Translations under genes and position numbers: made by a program
In this document: piece by piece, positions 15,500 through 23,960 of the stretch
How the letters are laid out: every line of letters begins with the position of its first letter
Numbering within the stretch: the first letter of the stretch is position 1
Notes under the pieces: model-generated
Database searches by the model: none
Told to the model about the DNA's origin: nothing
What the model saw: only the letters and a program-made list of their open reading frames with translations
From: a bacterium
GTDB lineage: Bacteria > Planctomycetota > JADGBV01
Length of the DNA stretch: 43,474 nt
NCBI GenBank assembly: GCA_023261545.1
Contig: JAHFOS010000017.1
Location: forward strand, 1-43,474
Direction: 5' to 3'

Positions 15500-16189
15500 C
15501 TAAACCTCGCCGTCCCGCAGGCGGTACCCCGAACCGCGCACCGTCTGGACCAGCCGTGCCGCTACGCCCAGTTTTTTGCGCAGTCCCGCCACCAGCACGT
15601 CCACCGCGCGCTCGGTGACGGGGTAGTCCTCGCCGTGCAAGGAGCGCACGATCTGCTCGCGGCGCAGCACCCAGCCGGGCCGGCGGGACAGCAGGAGCAG
15701 GAGGTCGAACTCCGATCGTGTGAGGTCAATGGGCTGGCCGGCGACGCTGGCCTCGCGCCGGCCGGGGTGCAGCGCCAGGACATCGAGGCGCAGGAAGCCT
15801 TCCTCCCCGGCGGGAGCGGCGCGCCGGCGCAGCAGCGCGCGCACGCGCGCGATGAGCACCCGGCCGCTGAAGGGTTTGGTGACGTAGTCGTCCGCGCCGA
15901 CCTCGAGCCCGCTCACGATATCGGCCTCCTCGCTTTTGGCGGTGAGCATCAGCACTGCGGGGCCGCCGCCACCCGCCTTCAGTTGCCGGCACACTTCGAG
16001 CCCGTCAATCCCCGGTAGCATCAGGTCGAGGACCACAAGGTCAGGAGGAGCGCGCCGCGCGAGTAGCAGCCCCTCTTCGCCGGTCAGGGCCGCCGCCACC
16101 TCATAGCCTTCGCGCGCGAGGTGGTAGCGCAGTACGTCGAGGATATCTTCCTCATCCTCCACCACCAGAACGTGGCCCCGGGAACTCAC
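15500..16189 (-). CDS. phoB: OmpR/PhoB-family response regulator
   Basis: The 229-aa protein has a receiver domain (VLVVEDEEDILDVL, phospho-acceptor Asp55 in VVLDLMLPGIDGLE, switch Thr in LMLTAKSEEAD, Lys in DDYVTKPF). The C-terminal winged-helix domain contains PIDLTRSEFDLLLLL and ERAVDVLVAGLRKKLG. Its GTG start at 16189 overlaps the pstA stop in GTGA, so it is coupled to the transporter genes. It is expected to bind the four 11-bp repeats upstream of pstB. The open frame upstream of 16189 lies inside pstA. Confidence 0.92.
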   Translation of the reverse strand: MSSRGHVLVVEDEEDILDVLRYHLAREGYEVAAALTGEEGLLLARRAPPDLVVLDLMLPGIDGLEVCRQLKAGGGGPAVLMLTAKSEEADIVSGLEVGADDYVTKPFSGRVLIARVRALLRRRAAPAGEEGFLRLDVLALHPGRREASVAGQPIDLTRSEFDLLLLLSRRPGWVLRREQIVRSLHGEDYPVTERAVDVLVAGLRKKLGVAARLVQTVRGSGYRLRDGEV

Positions 16190-17757
16190 AGCGCGGAGAT
16201 GGAGAAGGCCCGGCGCAGACGCGCGCGCAACCAGATGGCCCCACCGGTCATGAGGACGACGATCATCAGCAGCAACAGCGTCGTGATATAGACCATGGGC
16301 CGCGCGGCCTCGACATTGGGGGATTGGAAACCCACGTCGTAGATATGGAACCCGAGGTGCATGAATTTTCTCTCGGCGTGCAAAAATGGAAACTCTCCGT
16401 CCACCGGCAACGCCGGCGCGAGTTTGACGACCCCCGTCACCATCAGGGGCGCCACCTCCCCGGCGGCGCGCGACATGGCGAGGATGAAGCCGGTCAGCAT
16501 GCCCGGCGCGGCCATGGGCAGCAACACGCGACACAGCGTCTGAAAGGGCGTGGCGCCCAGCGCGAGAGAGGCTTGACGGATGCCGCCGGGAATGACCCCC
16601 AGAGCCTCCTCGGTGGCCACGATGACGACGGGAACGGTCAGCAGTCCCAGGGTCAGGCTGGCCCAGAGCAAGCCGCCCGTGCCGAAGGTGGGCTCTGGCA
16701 TCCGCTCCGGGTAGAAGGCGCGATCCAGGGCCCCGCCCACCCCGTAGATGAAAAAGCCGAGGCCGAAGATGCCATAGACGATGGAGGGGATGCCGGCGAG
16801 GTTATTCACGGCGATACGTACCACGCGCACCAGCCAGCCGTCCCTGGCATACTCGCGCAGATAGATGCCCGTCATCACCCCGAGAGGGAAGGAAAGGATG
16901 CTCATGAGGAAAACGAGCAGCACCGTGCCGCAGATGGAAGGGAACAGTCCGCCTTCCGTGTTGGATTCGCGCGGATCATCGAGCAGCAGCTCGCGCACCC
17001 GTGAGGCATACAGGGTAACTTTTTCGAGAAAACTCATGCGTCCGGGGCGGTAGGCGCGCAGGATGTCGAGGTGCGCCAGCGTCTTCTCGCGACCCCCGCC
17101 GTCCCTGAGCAGCGTGGCGTGCGCCCGCTCGCGCGCCAGGGCGGCTTCGAACTCGCGGCTCGCGGCCTGGTGCTGTTGTTCGAGCCGCCCGTGTTCGACG
17201 CGCAGTGCCGCGGCTTCGTCCGAGGCGCCTAGATTTTGATAGCTGAGGCGTTGCAGCCGCCGGTTCAAGACCGCCATGCCGTTGTTGAGCCTGTTGAGCA
17301 CGTTTTGACGGCGTTCAAGTTGCGCGCGCTCATGGGCGGAGCGCGCGACCGCGGCGGAGAAATTTCTCCAGGTTTCCTCAGCCGCCTCCGGCGTGGAGGC
17401 AAGAAAACCGAAAAAAGCTCCGTACTCGCGGCGTTCCAGGACCAGCGCCTGATCCGCGGGCTCGCGCCGCGAAATAGCGGAGGCGGGAAGCCAGCGGAAA
17501 TCCTGGCCGTAAAGATCGCGGTTGGCGACCTTGAGGAGGAAACGCTCGCCCGCGGCCACGGATTCGCGCTTCTGGATCTCCCCCAGCACGCGCGTGCCGT
17601 CCTTGAGCACGAAGATTTCCAGCGGTTCGGGCCAGAAGGTGCCGATGCCGCCGGCCACGACCACCCCCAGCAGCCCCAAAGCCAGCAGCAGGATGATCGC
17701 CAGCGCGACGGCGGAGAGCGCGATGAAGGGACGTCCGGAACGCAGCGCCGCGCGCAT
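16186..17757 (-). CDS. pstA: Phosphate ABC transporter permease PstA, long form with periplasmic coiled-coil insertion
   Basis: At 523 aa it is far longer than E. coli PstA (about 300). After an N-terminal membrane helix (ALAIILLLALGLLGVVVAGG) comes an extra periplasmic region of about 230 residues (about 40-270). It has a beta part (EIFVLKDGTRVLGEIQKRES) and a long Arg/Glu/Gln-rich coiled coil (ERAQLERRQNVLNRLNNGMAVLNRRLQRL). The permease domain starts near 275 with about five helices and the EAA loop QASLALGATPFQTLCRVLLPMAAPG. It forms the channel with PstC, driven by PstB. Long PstA/PstC pairs are known in marine proteobacteria. It starts 2 bp after the pstC stop. Confidence 0.92.
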   Translation of the reverse strand: MRAALRSGRPFIALSAVALAIILLLALGLLGVVVAGGIGTFWPEPLEIFVLKDGTRVLGEIQKRESVAAGERFLLKVANRDLYGQDFRWLPASAISRREPADQALVLERREYGAFFGFLASTPEAAEETWRNFSAAVARSAHERAQLERRQNVLNRLNNGMAVLNRRLQRLSYQNLGASDEAAALRVEHGRLEQQHQAASREFEAALARERAHATLLRDGGGREKTLAHLDILRAYRPGRMSFLEKVTLYASRVRELLLDDPRESNTEGGLFPSICGTVLLVFLMSILSFPLGVMTGIYLREYARDGWLVRVVRIAVNNLAGIPSIVYGIFGLGFFIYGVGGALDRAFYPERMPEPTFGTGGLLWASLTLGLLTVPVVIVATEEALGVIPGGIRQASLALGATPFQTLCRVLLPMAAPGMLTGFILAMSRAAGEVAPLMVTGVVKLAPALPVDGEFPFLHAERKFMHLGFHIYDVGFQSPNVEAARPMVYITTLLLLMIVVLMTGGAIWLRARLRRAFSISAL

Positions 17758-17759
17758 GG

Positions 17760-19931
17760 CTAGAATTTCGCGTACACCCGCCGCAGGCGCTGGCGCACCA
17801 GTTCGGCGGCGGTGTTGAGGACGGAAGTCAGGAGGAAGAGCACCGCCGCCGACAGGAACAGCACGCGGTAGAGCGTGCCCCCCAGGGGCGCCTCCGGGAT
17901 TTCCACCGCGATGTTGGCGGCCAGCGTGCGCATGCCGTTCCAGGGGCTGAGATCGAGGATGGGCGTGTTGCCCGTGGCCATGAGCACGATCATGGTTTCG
18001 CCCACGGCGCGGCCGAATCCGAGCATGAGCCCGGCGAGGATGCCGGGCCCCGCCGCCGGCAGCACCACGCGCACGGCCGTCTGCCAGGGTGTCGCCCCCA
18101 GCGCGAGCGAACCCGTGACCAGGCTGCGCGGCACGTTGGAGAGGGCATCCTCGGCCATGCTGTAGAGGATGGGCATGACGGCGAAGCCGAGGGCGAAAGC
18201 GATGACGATGCTGTTGCGCTGCTCATAACCCGGCACATGCCGGGCGATCCACAACCGGAAGTCTCCGGCGAAAAAGGCGCTCTCCAAAACGAGCGCCAGG
18301 GGCACGGCCAGCAGCAGCACGGAGACGAGGATCACGAAAGCCATTCCGAGACCCGGAGTGGCCAAGGAACGCGCCCGACCTTGATGAAAAAAAAGCAGCA
18401 GGACCGCGGCCACGGCCAGCAGCGCCGCCGCGGGGACGTAGAGCAGATGGCGATCCATGAGCGGCGCAAACCACAGGGCCGCCAGGAAACCCACCACCAC
18501 CGAGGGCACGGCGGCCATGATCTCGACGAGCGGTTTCACCGCCGCCTTGACGCGGCGGGGCGCGAAGAGACTGGTGTACAGCGCCGCGAGCAAGGATAAC
18601 GGCATGGAGAAAAGCAAGGCGTAGAAAGCGCCCTTGAAGCTGCCGACCATGAGCGGCACCAGGCTGAGCTTGGGCTCGAACTCGTCGTGGCCCGAGGAGG
18701 ATTGCCAGGTGAAATCCGGTCGTGGGTAGCCCTCGTACCAGATGCGGCCCCAGAGGGCTTTCAGGCTGGCCTCCGGGTGATCGGCGTGGAGTTCATAGGT
18801 CCGGACAAACTGTGGCGAGATCTGAAGGATGCGCCGGCCGCGCATGGCGAAGCTGGCGGGGCCGCCGGTCGCGAAGGAAAAGCGCGCGAGCTCGCTTTCG
18901 TCGGTGGTGTAGTAGAGCCGCGCGTTTCCCGTTGAGCCCGCCACCAGCAGCGTGCGGTCGCGCGGCGAGGCGCACATGAAAACCGGGGCCTCCACGAAAC
19001 GCGGCAGCACGCGCGCGGTTTTGAGGACACGGGCGCCGTCATCATCCACGACGGGCAGCAGCGCCAGCACCGTGCCGTCCGCGAATCCCACCGCCAAAGC
19101 GGTATCCCCCAGCATTATCGCGAGGGCCATCACCGCGCCCGCGTTCGCGGCTGGCGCGAGGTTGTTGATGAGTTCGGGCTGGGCGGCGCTGGTGAGGTTC
19201 CAGCGCAGCACGCGACCCGAACGCGTGCCCGCATACAGGAACTGGGCTTGGCGGTCCGCTTCGAGGGTCGTGATTTCCTCGCCCGCCACGGCCAGCTCCG
19301 CGCGCGCGGTTTCTTCGCTCGCTTCGCCCAGGAGGTTTTCGCTGCGCGTGCGCCGCTCCAGGATGATGCGGCCACTGTTTTTCTGGACAGCGGCCAGCAA
19401 ACTCCCGCCGCCTTCAATCTCTGTTCCCAGGGCCAGATGCCAGTCTTTTCCGGGGAGGTCCATGGCGGCCAGGCGCTCCACGCGCCAGTTCCGCTGCCCT
19501 TCCAGCTTCAGGGCATGAAGTTCGACGCGGCCACCGGCGCGCAGCACGGTGAGGAAGTTCCCGGGGTCGCTTCGGGCCTCAAGCACGCGGCCACTGGCGG
19601 CGAGTGCTGTGCTGACGATCTTGACTCCCGGAGCGGCGGGGTCAATGGAGATTATCTCCCCCGCGCGATTCAAGACCCAGAAAATTCGTCCCGACTCGTC
19701 CATCCCGCCTGCCAGCATTTCCCCCGCGGCGAAAGGCGCGGACAGCGGAATTTCGGCCAGCAGCGTTACGGTCGGCGTCCTGAAAAGCGGCAGGGTCTCG
19801 AACAGGATGACCAGCAGGATGGTGATAACCACGAGGATGGTGCCCACACCGGTACCGGTGATGACGAAGCGCGCGGCGCGATCCTGCCGCCGCGCGCGCC
19901 GCGCGCGCGCGGCGGTTGCGGAATCGCTCAA
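17760..19931 (-). CDS. pstC: Phosphate ABC transporter permease PstC, long form with large periplasmic domain
   Basis: The 723-aa protein has an Arg-rich start (ARARRARRQDRAARF), one membrane helix (TGVGTILVVITILLVILFETL), then about 380 extra periplasmic residues. These contain repeated beta-strand patterns such as FLYAGTRSGRVLRWNLT and ALAVGFADGTVLALL that look like a beta-propeller. The permease core (about 430-715) has multiple helices and the EAA loop GSLALGATPWQTAVRVVLPAAGPG. It pairs with PstA. Its ATG overlaps the phoU stop (ATGA). The extra domain may sense or bind ligand in place of a conventional partner; this is inference. Confidence 0.92.
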   Translation of the reverse strand: MSDSATAARARRARRQDRAARFVITGTGVGTILVVITILLVILFETLPLFRTPTVTLLAEIPLSAPFAAGEMLAGGMDESGRIFWVLNRAGEIISIDPAAPGVKIVSTALAASGRVLEARSDPGNFLTVLRAGGRVELHALKLEGQRNWRVERLAAMDLPGKDWHLALGTEIEGGGSLLAAVQKNSGRIILERRTRSENLLGEASEETARAELAVAGEEITTLEADRQAQFLYAGTRSGRVLRWNLTSAAQPELINNLAPAANAGAVMALAIMLGDTALAVGFADGTVLALLPVVDDDGARVLKTARVLPRFVEAPVFMCASPRDRTLLVAGSTGNARLYYTTDESELARFSFATGGPASFAMRGRRILQISPQFVRTYELHADHPEASLKALWGRIWYEGYPRPDFTWQSSSGHDEFEPKLSLVPLMVGSFKGAFYALLFSMPLSLLAALYTSLFAPRRVKAAVKPLVEIMAAVPSVVVGFLAALWFAPLMDRHLLYVPAAALLAVAAVLLLFFHQGRARSLATPGLGMAFVILVSVLLLAVPLALVLESAFFAGDFRLWIARHVPGYEQRNSIVIAFALGFAVMPILYSMAEDALSNVPRSLVTGSLALGATPWQTAVRVVLPAAGPGILAGLMLGFGRAVGETMIVLMATGNTPILDLSPWNGMRTLAANIAVEIPEAPLGGTLYRVLFLSAAVLFLLTSVLNTAAELVRQRLRRVYAKF

Positions 19932-20587
19932 TGGAGACGCTTGTGGCGCACGATGCGCCCCTCGATCATATAGACGACGTCCTCGGCGACGTTTTCGAGG
20001 TGATCGGCGATGCGTTCGAGATACTTCGAGATGGAAAGGTAGTCGAGCATGCTGTCGAGCGAGCCGAGGTCCTCGCGGATGCGCTCCTTGACGCGGCTGT
20101 ACATGTCGCGGTTGATGGCGTCCACCTCGTCGTCTATTTCCAGCACGCGGCGCGCCATGTCGAGGTCGTAGTAGACCAGGGAGTCAAGGCTGAGGCGCAT
20201 CATGGTGCGCACTTTTTCGTGCATGGTGCCGAAATCGTAGGGGATGGCGTACTTCTTGACCTCGTGCAGGTGCAGGGAGCGCTCGGCGATGTTGACCGCG
20301 AGATCGCCGATGCGCTCCAGTTCGTTGTTGATTTTGAGCACGGCCACGATGTAGCGCAGATCCCCGGCCACGGGCTGGTGCAGAGCCAGGATCTTGAGGC
20401 ACTCCTCCTCGACCTCAAGCTCCATCTGATCAATGCGGTCGTCATCGTTCTTGACTTTGGCGGCGAGGTCCCGCGATCCCTCCTTCACGGACTGCAGCGC
20501 CCGCAGCATGCTCTCCTCGGCCAGCGTCCCGAGCTCGAGGATGAACCTCTTGAGCGTGGCGATCTCGTCGTGGAGGTGACGGGCCAT
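19928..20587 (-). CDS. phoU: Phosphate signalling regulator PhoU
   Basis: The 219-aa all-helical protein has two PhoU repeats. The first has LKRFILELGTLAEESMLRALQSV, DDDRIDQMELEVEEECLKILALHQPVAGDLRYIVAVLKINNELERIGDLAVNIAE (a metal-binding E-x3-D type segment); the second has VDAINRDMYSRVKE and YLERIADHLENVAEDVVY. PhoU restrains PhoR signalling when phosphate is plentiful. It starts at the last base of pstB (TGATG) and its stop overlaps pstC, so translation is coupled on both sides. Its place between pstB and pstC, not at the operon end, is unusual. Confidence 0.95.
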   Translation of the reverse strand: MARHLHDEIATLKRFILELGTLAEESMLRALQSVKEGSRDLAAKVKNDDDRIDQMELEVEEECLKILALHQPVAGDLRYIVAVLKINNELERIGDLAVNIAERSLHLHEVKKYAIPYDFGTMHEKVRTMMRLSLDSLVYYDLDMARRVLEIDDEVDAINRDMYSRVKERIREDLGSLDSMLDYLSISKYLERIADHLENVAEDVVYMIEGRIVRHKRLH

Positions 20588-21396
20588 CAGCCGAAGCGTC
20601 CCGTGATGTAGTCCTCGGTCTGCTTTTCCCGGGGCTTGGTGAAGATCTGCGTGGTGATGCCCTCCTCGACCAGCCGGCCTTCGTAGAAGAAAGCGGTGCG
20701 GTCGGAAACGCGCGCCGCCTGCTGCATGTTGTGGGTCACGATGACGATAGTATAGCGGGCCTTGAGGTCTTTGAGCAGGTCCTCTATTTTAGCGGTGGAG
20801 CGCGGGTCCAGGGCCGAGGCCGGCTCATCCATCAGCAGGATTTCAGGCTCGACGGCCAGCGCCCGGGCGATGCACAGGCGCTGCTGCTGCCCGCCGGAGA
20901 GATCGAGGGCGCTCAGGTGCAAGCGGTCCCTGACCTCGTCGAAAAGCCCCGCCTGCGTCAGGCCAAGTTCCACGACGCGCTTCAGCTTCCCCCGGCTGCC
21001 GACGCCATGGATGCGCGGACCGTAAGCCACGTTCTCGAAAACGGACTTGGGGAAGGGGTTGGATTTCTGGAAGACCATCCCCACCTTCTTCCTGAGCGCC
21101 ACCAGGTCCACCTCCGGGGCGTAGATGTCCTGGCCGTCAATGAGCACCTGGCCGCTGAGCCGGGTCTCCCCCATGAGCTCGTTCATGCGGTTCAGGGTGC
21201 GCAGGAAGGTCGTCTTGCCGCAGCCCGAGGGCCCGATGAGGGCGGTGACCTGGCGCGGGGGGATTTCGAGGTTGACGCCGAACAGCACCTGGCGCGCGCC
21301 GTAGGAGAAGTCGAGATCGCGCACGCGGACGATGCCTTCGTTGGCCGGAGATCCGCCCCAAGGCGGGGCGACGGCCTCTTCCATGGTGGCGTTCAT
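20587..21396 (-). CDS. pstB: Phosphate ABC transporter ATPase PstB
   Basis: The 269-aa ATPase has Walker [22 protein letters not shown] (near residue 53), the Q-loop [23 protein letters not shown] typical of PstB, the signature [15 protein letters not shown], Walker [15 protein letters not shown] and the His switch [16 protein letters not shown]. It is the first gene of the operon, directly behind the Pho box. A TATCCT -10 lies 6 bp before the ATG at 21396, so the message could be leaderless; a second ATG at codon 5 is an alternative start. Confidence 0.95.
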   Translation of the reverse strand: MNATMEEAVAPPWGGSPANEGIVRVRDLDFSYGARQVLFGVNLEIPPRQVTALIGPSGCGKTTFLRTLNRMNELMGETRLSGQVLIDGQDIYAPEVDLVALRKKVGMVFQKSNPFPKSVFENVAYGPRIHGVGSRGKLKRVVELGLTQAGLFDEVRDRLHLSALDLSGGQQQRLCIARALAVEPEILLMDEPASALDPRSTAKIEDLLKDLKARYTIVIVTHNMQQAARVSDRTAFFYEGRLVEEGITTQIFTKPREKQTEDYITGRFG

Positions 21397-21401
21397 GCCT
21401 G

Positions 21402-21455
21402 AAGGATAGCCGCCAATGTGAGGAAAGCGTTAGGAAATCGTCAGTATTCCGTCAG
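21402..21455 (-). promoter_or_regulatory. Pho box (four 11-bp repeats) and -10 of the pstB operon
   Basis: Read on the minus strand from 21455 down, four units lie end to end with an exact 11-bp period: CTGACGGAATA (21455-21445), CTGACGATTTC (21444-21434), CTAACGCTTTC (21433-21423) and CTCACATTGGC (21422-21412). Each starts with a CTNAC heptad followed by an A/T-rich spacer, as in PhoB boxes. TATCCT at 21407-21402 follows as the -10. Position 5' of a pst operon encoding PhoB fits autoregulation. It also lies 90 bp upstream of the divergent LamG gene. Confidence 0.8.
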
Positions 21456-21521
21456 GGGATCGCGCCGCCGTCCCTTCCCGGCGCGCCACCCCGGGCGGCC
21501 TGGACCCACGTCATTTTTGCC

Positions 21522-21527
21522 TATAAT
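21522..21527 (+). promoter_or_regulatory. -10 element for the LamG gene
   Basis: A perfect TATAAT lies 18 bp before the ATG at 21546. A weak CTGGAC (21500-21505) with a 16-bp spacer could serve as -35. The start would be near 21534. Confidence 0.45.
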
Positions 21528-21545
21528 GGCAGCGGTTGCAATTTT

Positions 21546-22829
21546 ATGCTGCGCTGGAAAGTTTGCGCCCTTTTGGCGCTGTTGGGGGTCGGCGTCCTGG
21601 GATTCCTGGGTGGGGTTCCGGGCGGCGGCGTGCTTTGGGGCGACATCCTCACCGACTCCGGCAACATCTACTTTGACGCCAATGCCGACAACGCCAGGGA
21701 GGTCGCGTTAAACGGGAAGAACCTCGGCATCGGCACCACGACGCCCTCGACCAACCTCCACGTGCTGGGCAACGCCTACATCTCGAGCAACCTGGGCATC
21801 GGCACCGCCAATCCGCTCTCCAGCCTGGAGGTGAGCGGCACCCTGGGTTTGTCCGTCCAGAGCGTGAGCGCCAATACGACGCTGAGCGGCAACACCATCG
21901 TGCTGGCCGACACGTCGAGCGCCAACCTCACGCTGACTTTGCCTTACTCCGGAAATGCGTTTGGGAGGATGTACACGATCAAGAAAGTCACCAATAGCAA
22001 CGAGCTCGTCGTCGTCGCCACCGGCAACGTGGATGGCGTTTATGATTCCCTGTCGCTCAGCAGCGGCAACACCAGCTATCCTTTCGCGAGCGTCGTGAGC
22101 GGGAACACGAGTTGGTCCATCACCTCCATCTCCACCTACAGCCTGCCGCACCTCAGCGCCAACCTCATCGGCTGGTGGCGCCTGGATGAGACGAGCGGGA
22201 CCAAGGCGCTGGATTCCAGCGCCGGCAACCAGCAGGGCACGACCTCTGGTTCCCCGACGTGGAATTCCACCAGTGGAAAGATCAAGGGGATGCTGGCGTG
22301 CCCCACGTCCAGCGACAATATGAGTTTGGGGAATCACAGCAAGTTCTATTTCGGTTCGGGAAATTTTACCGTGGCTTTCTGGGTGAGGAAAAACGCGAAT
22401 TCAAGCGGTTGGACCAACTGGCGGGGGGTCACCAAATGGTATGACAACAGCACCACCAGCATGGATGAATGGTCCGTGGATCTCGCTGATTCAGCCACAG
22501 GGGGCACCAACAAACCCGAGTTCGAGAGCTATTTCAACAGCACCAGCCGGGTTGCCACCGCCACTAATGCCCTCACTATCGGGCAGTGGGCGCACCTCGC
22601 TGGAGTGCGGGACGGCACCAGCATCAGGCTCTATATGAACGGCAAGCAGGAAGCCGTGACCGGTACGCTCGCCGCCAGCGATGCGCTCACCAATACGGGC
22701 CGCCCCATCGTGATCTCCGCCAGCGGCAGCCAAGCCACCGGCTCCAACGCCGATTACGACGACCTGCGCATCTACAACCGCGCGCTCTCGACCGCGGAGA
22801 TTTTGGCGCTTTACAGCCTGGGCCAGTAA
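21546..22829 (+). CDS. Exported LamG/concanavalin-like protein with tail-fibre-type repeats
   Basis: The 427-aa protein starts with a signal or anchor helix (VCALLALLGVGVLGFLGG). Residues about 55-100 carry two units of the pattern NLGIGTxxPxxxLxVxG (NLGIGTTTPSTNLHVLG and NLGIGTANPLSSLEVSG), common in phage tail fibres and secreted surface proteins. A beta region follows (SANLTLTLPYSGNAFGRMYTIKK). Residues about 205-425 are a LamG-like domain, with LIGWWRLDETSGTKALDSSAGN, FTVAFWVRK, WAHLAGVRDGTSIRLYMNG and the end DYDDLRIYNRALSTAEILALY. It probably binds glycan at the surface. A truncated paralogue lies at 42846-43474. The 3' end overlaps the convergent antitoxin-like gene by 19 bp. Confidence 0.82.
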   Translation: MLRWKVCALLALLGVGVLGFLGGVPGGGVLWGDILTDSGNIYFDANADNAREVALNGKNLGIGTTTPSTNLHVLGNAYISSNLGIGTANPLSSLEVSGTLGLSVQSVSANTTLSGNTIVLADTSSANLTLTLPYSGNAFGRMYTIKKVTNSNELVVVATGNVDGVYDSLSLSSGNTSYPFASVVSGNTSWSITSISTYSLPHLSANLIGWWRLDETSGTKALDSSAGNQQGTTSGSPTWNSTSGKIKGMLACPTSSDNMSLGNHSKFYFGSGNFTVAFWVRKNANSSGWTNWRGVTKWYDNSTTSMDEWSVDLADSATGGTNKPEFESYFNSTSRVATATNALTIGQWAHLAGVRDGTSIRLYMNGKQEAVTGTLAASDALTNTGRPIVISASGSQATGSNADYDDLRIYNRALSTAEILALYSLGQ

Positions 22830-23146
22830 AGCCGCGCATCGGCGCTCAAGGCGAACTCTGGGTTCCCCTGCCCTCCTCGGGAGGACGGCCTCAGTCGCGG
22901 CGCAGCCGTGACAGGAGGTGATCGCATTCCGCTCCTCTCGGGGATGATCGGCTTCGTGCGACCCGCCCGGTGGTCCGCTAGCGCTTCATCGGCCAGGTGC
23001 TCAAACTCATCCTGGGCGCCAGTCAGGAGCTTGTCCCAATTCTCGTCCGATCTGATTTCGGCCCGAATCGCCTCGGCCAGGGAACACTGCTCATCCTCGG
23101 GCAACTTGGCGGCTTCAGCGAAAACCTCAACCAGAGATGGGATCAT
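22811..23146 (-). CDS. Orphan antitoxin-like protein with aberrant C-terminus
   Basis: The first ~75 residues (VEVFAEAAKLPEDEQCSLAEAIRAEI, then NWDKLLTGAQDEFEHLADEALADHRAGRTKPI) match the helical pattern of small antitoxins normally paired with a RelE-type toxin. Such proteins usually end soon after GRTxPL. Here the frame runs on for about 36 residues of Pro/Arg/Ser-rich sequence and stops inside the 3' end of the LamG gene. No toxin follows. The tail includes PEFALSADAR, resembling AEFALSAVEAR at the end of the AbiEii-type protein, over a shared 17-bp DNA repeat. It is probably a remnant or orphan antitoxin with a scrambled 3' end. Confidence 0.55.
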   Translation of the reverse strand: MIPSLVEVFAEAAKLPEDEQCSLAEAIRAEIRSDENWDKLLTGAQDEFEHLADEALADHRAGRTKPIIPERSGMRSPPVTAAPRLRPSSRGGQGNPEFALSADARLYWPRL

Positions 23147-23264
23147 TTTTAGCTTTTAGCGCCACAGGTTTCAGTATAAAACTTGGTGGGTTTTTCAAGG
23201 CAACTCCAGGGAAAGAAGTGCCCCAAAGACCCCGGTGCGCTCAGTTATATCGTCAGGCCTGGAA

Positions 23265-23960
23265 TCACCGCCGGTCCTTGCCTGTCTCGCGCGCCCGCGC
23301 CTCGACAGCGCTCAAGGCGAACTCCGCGCATATCTTTCTCACCCTCGTCAGATCGCGGTATTTCGGTTTCAGCATGCGCCAAGCACTCAGGTCCACGAGA
23401 TCAGCATCGGCGGGCTCGTCGTGGGCCGCCTCGGCGAAGGCGGTCAAGGCTTGAACGCGGGACAATCCCTCGTAGAGGTCATTGAAAGGCGCCATGGCCT
23501 CCAAAGCCTTTTTCATGCCTGTGGTCTCGACCAGCGCGCAGACGTCCACGTAATCTCTGACGGCGCGCCGATCGGAGAGCACGAAACTCTTCACGCGGAT
23601 CATCTCAGGCAGGGTCGGCAGACACAGGCCCTCCTTCTCCACGGTTTCCAGGGGAGCGCGCCGGCGCAACTGGCGTATGCCGATCTCGTCCGCTCCGACT
23701 CGTCCAAGGATGATGACCGGCCTGCGGATGCGCGCCGGGGTGAATCCTGGCAGACTCCGCAGGGCCTCTTCCACCTCGTCGAAATGGTCCCGTAGCAGCG
23801 GGGAAACGAAATCCACGTCGAGAGAGACCCGGTGCTCGGCGTACAGGGCGGCCGCGGTGCCGCCGACGGCGACGGTGGGCAAGAACAACAGTTGCTGGCG
23901 CACCAAGCGCGCCGTCTCCAGCAGGCGGCGGAAACTCAGGAGCGCAGCGCCAGGGCTCAT
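23265..23960 (-). CDS. AbiEii/AbiGii-type nucleotidyltransferase, toxin-like
   Basis: The 231-aa product has the nucleotidyltransferase core VGGTAAALYAEHRVSLDVDFVSP, matching GG-x-A...HR-S-DxDF of AbiEii-type proteins, and further conserved LPEMIRVKSFVLSDRRAVRDYVDVCAL (Lys and the R-D-Y-x-D helix). AbiEii proteins are toxic NTP transferases in phage-defence and toxin-antitoxin pairs. The ATG at 23960 overlaps the stop of the upstream 91-aa gene (ATGA), marking a two-gene unit; the longer frame to 24014 lies inside that gene. Whether it is toxic is not shown by sequence. Confidence 0.75.
   Translation of the reverse strand: MSPGAALLSFRRLLETARLVRQQLLFLPTVAVGGTAAALYAEHRVSLDVDFVSPLLRDHFDEVEEALRSLPGFTPARIRRPVIILGRVGADEIGIRQLRRRAPLETVEKEGLCLPTLPEMIRVKSFVLSDRRAVRDYVDVCALVETTGMKKALEAMAPFNDLYEGLSRVQALTAFAEAAHDEPADADLVDLSAWRMLKPKYRDLTRVRKICAEFALSAVEARARETGKDRR

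Noticed and set aside
22811-22829. Overlap of the LamG and antitoxin-like genes as a sign of antisense regulation
   Set aside because: A 19-bp tail-to-tail overlap is short, and the antitoxin's C-terminus is itself doubtful.
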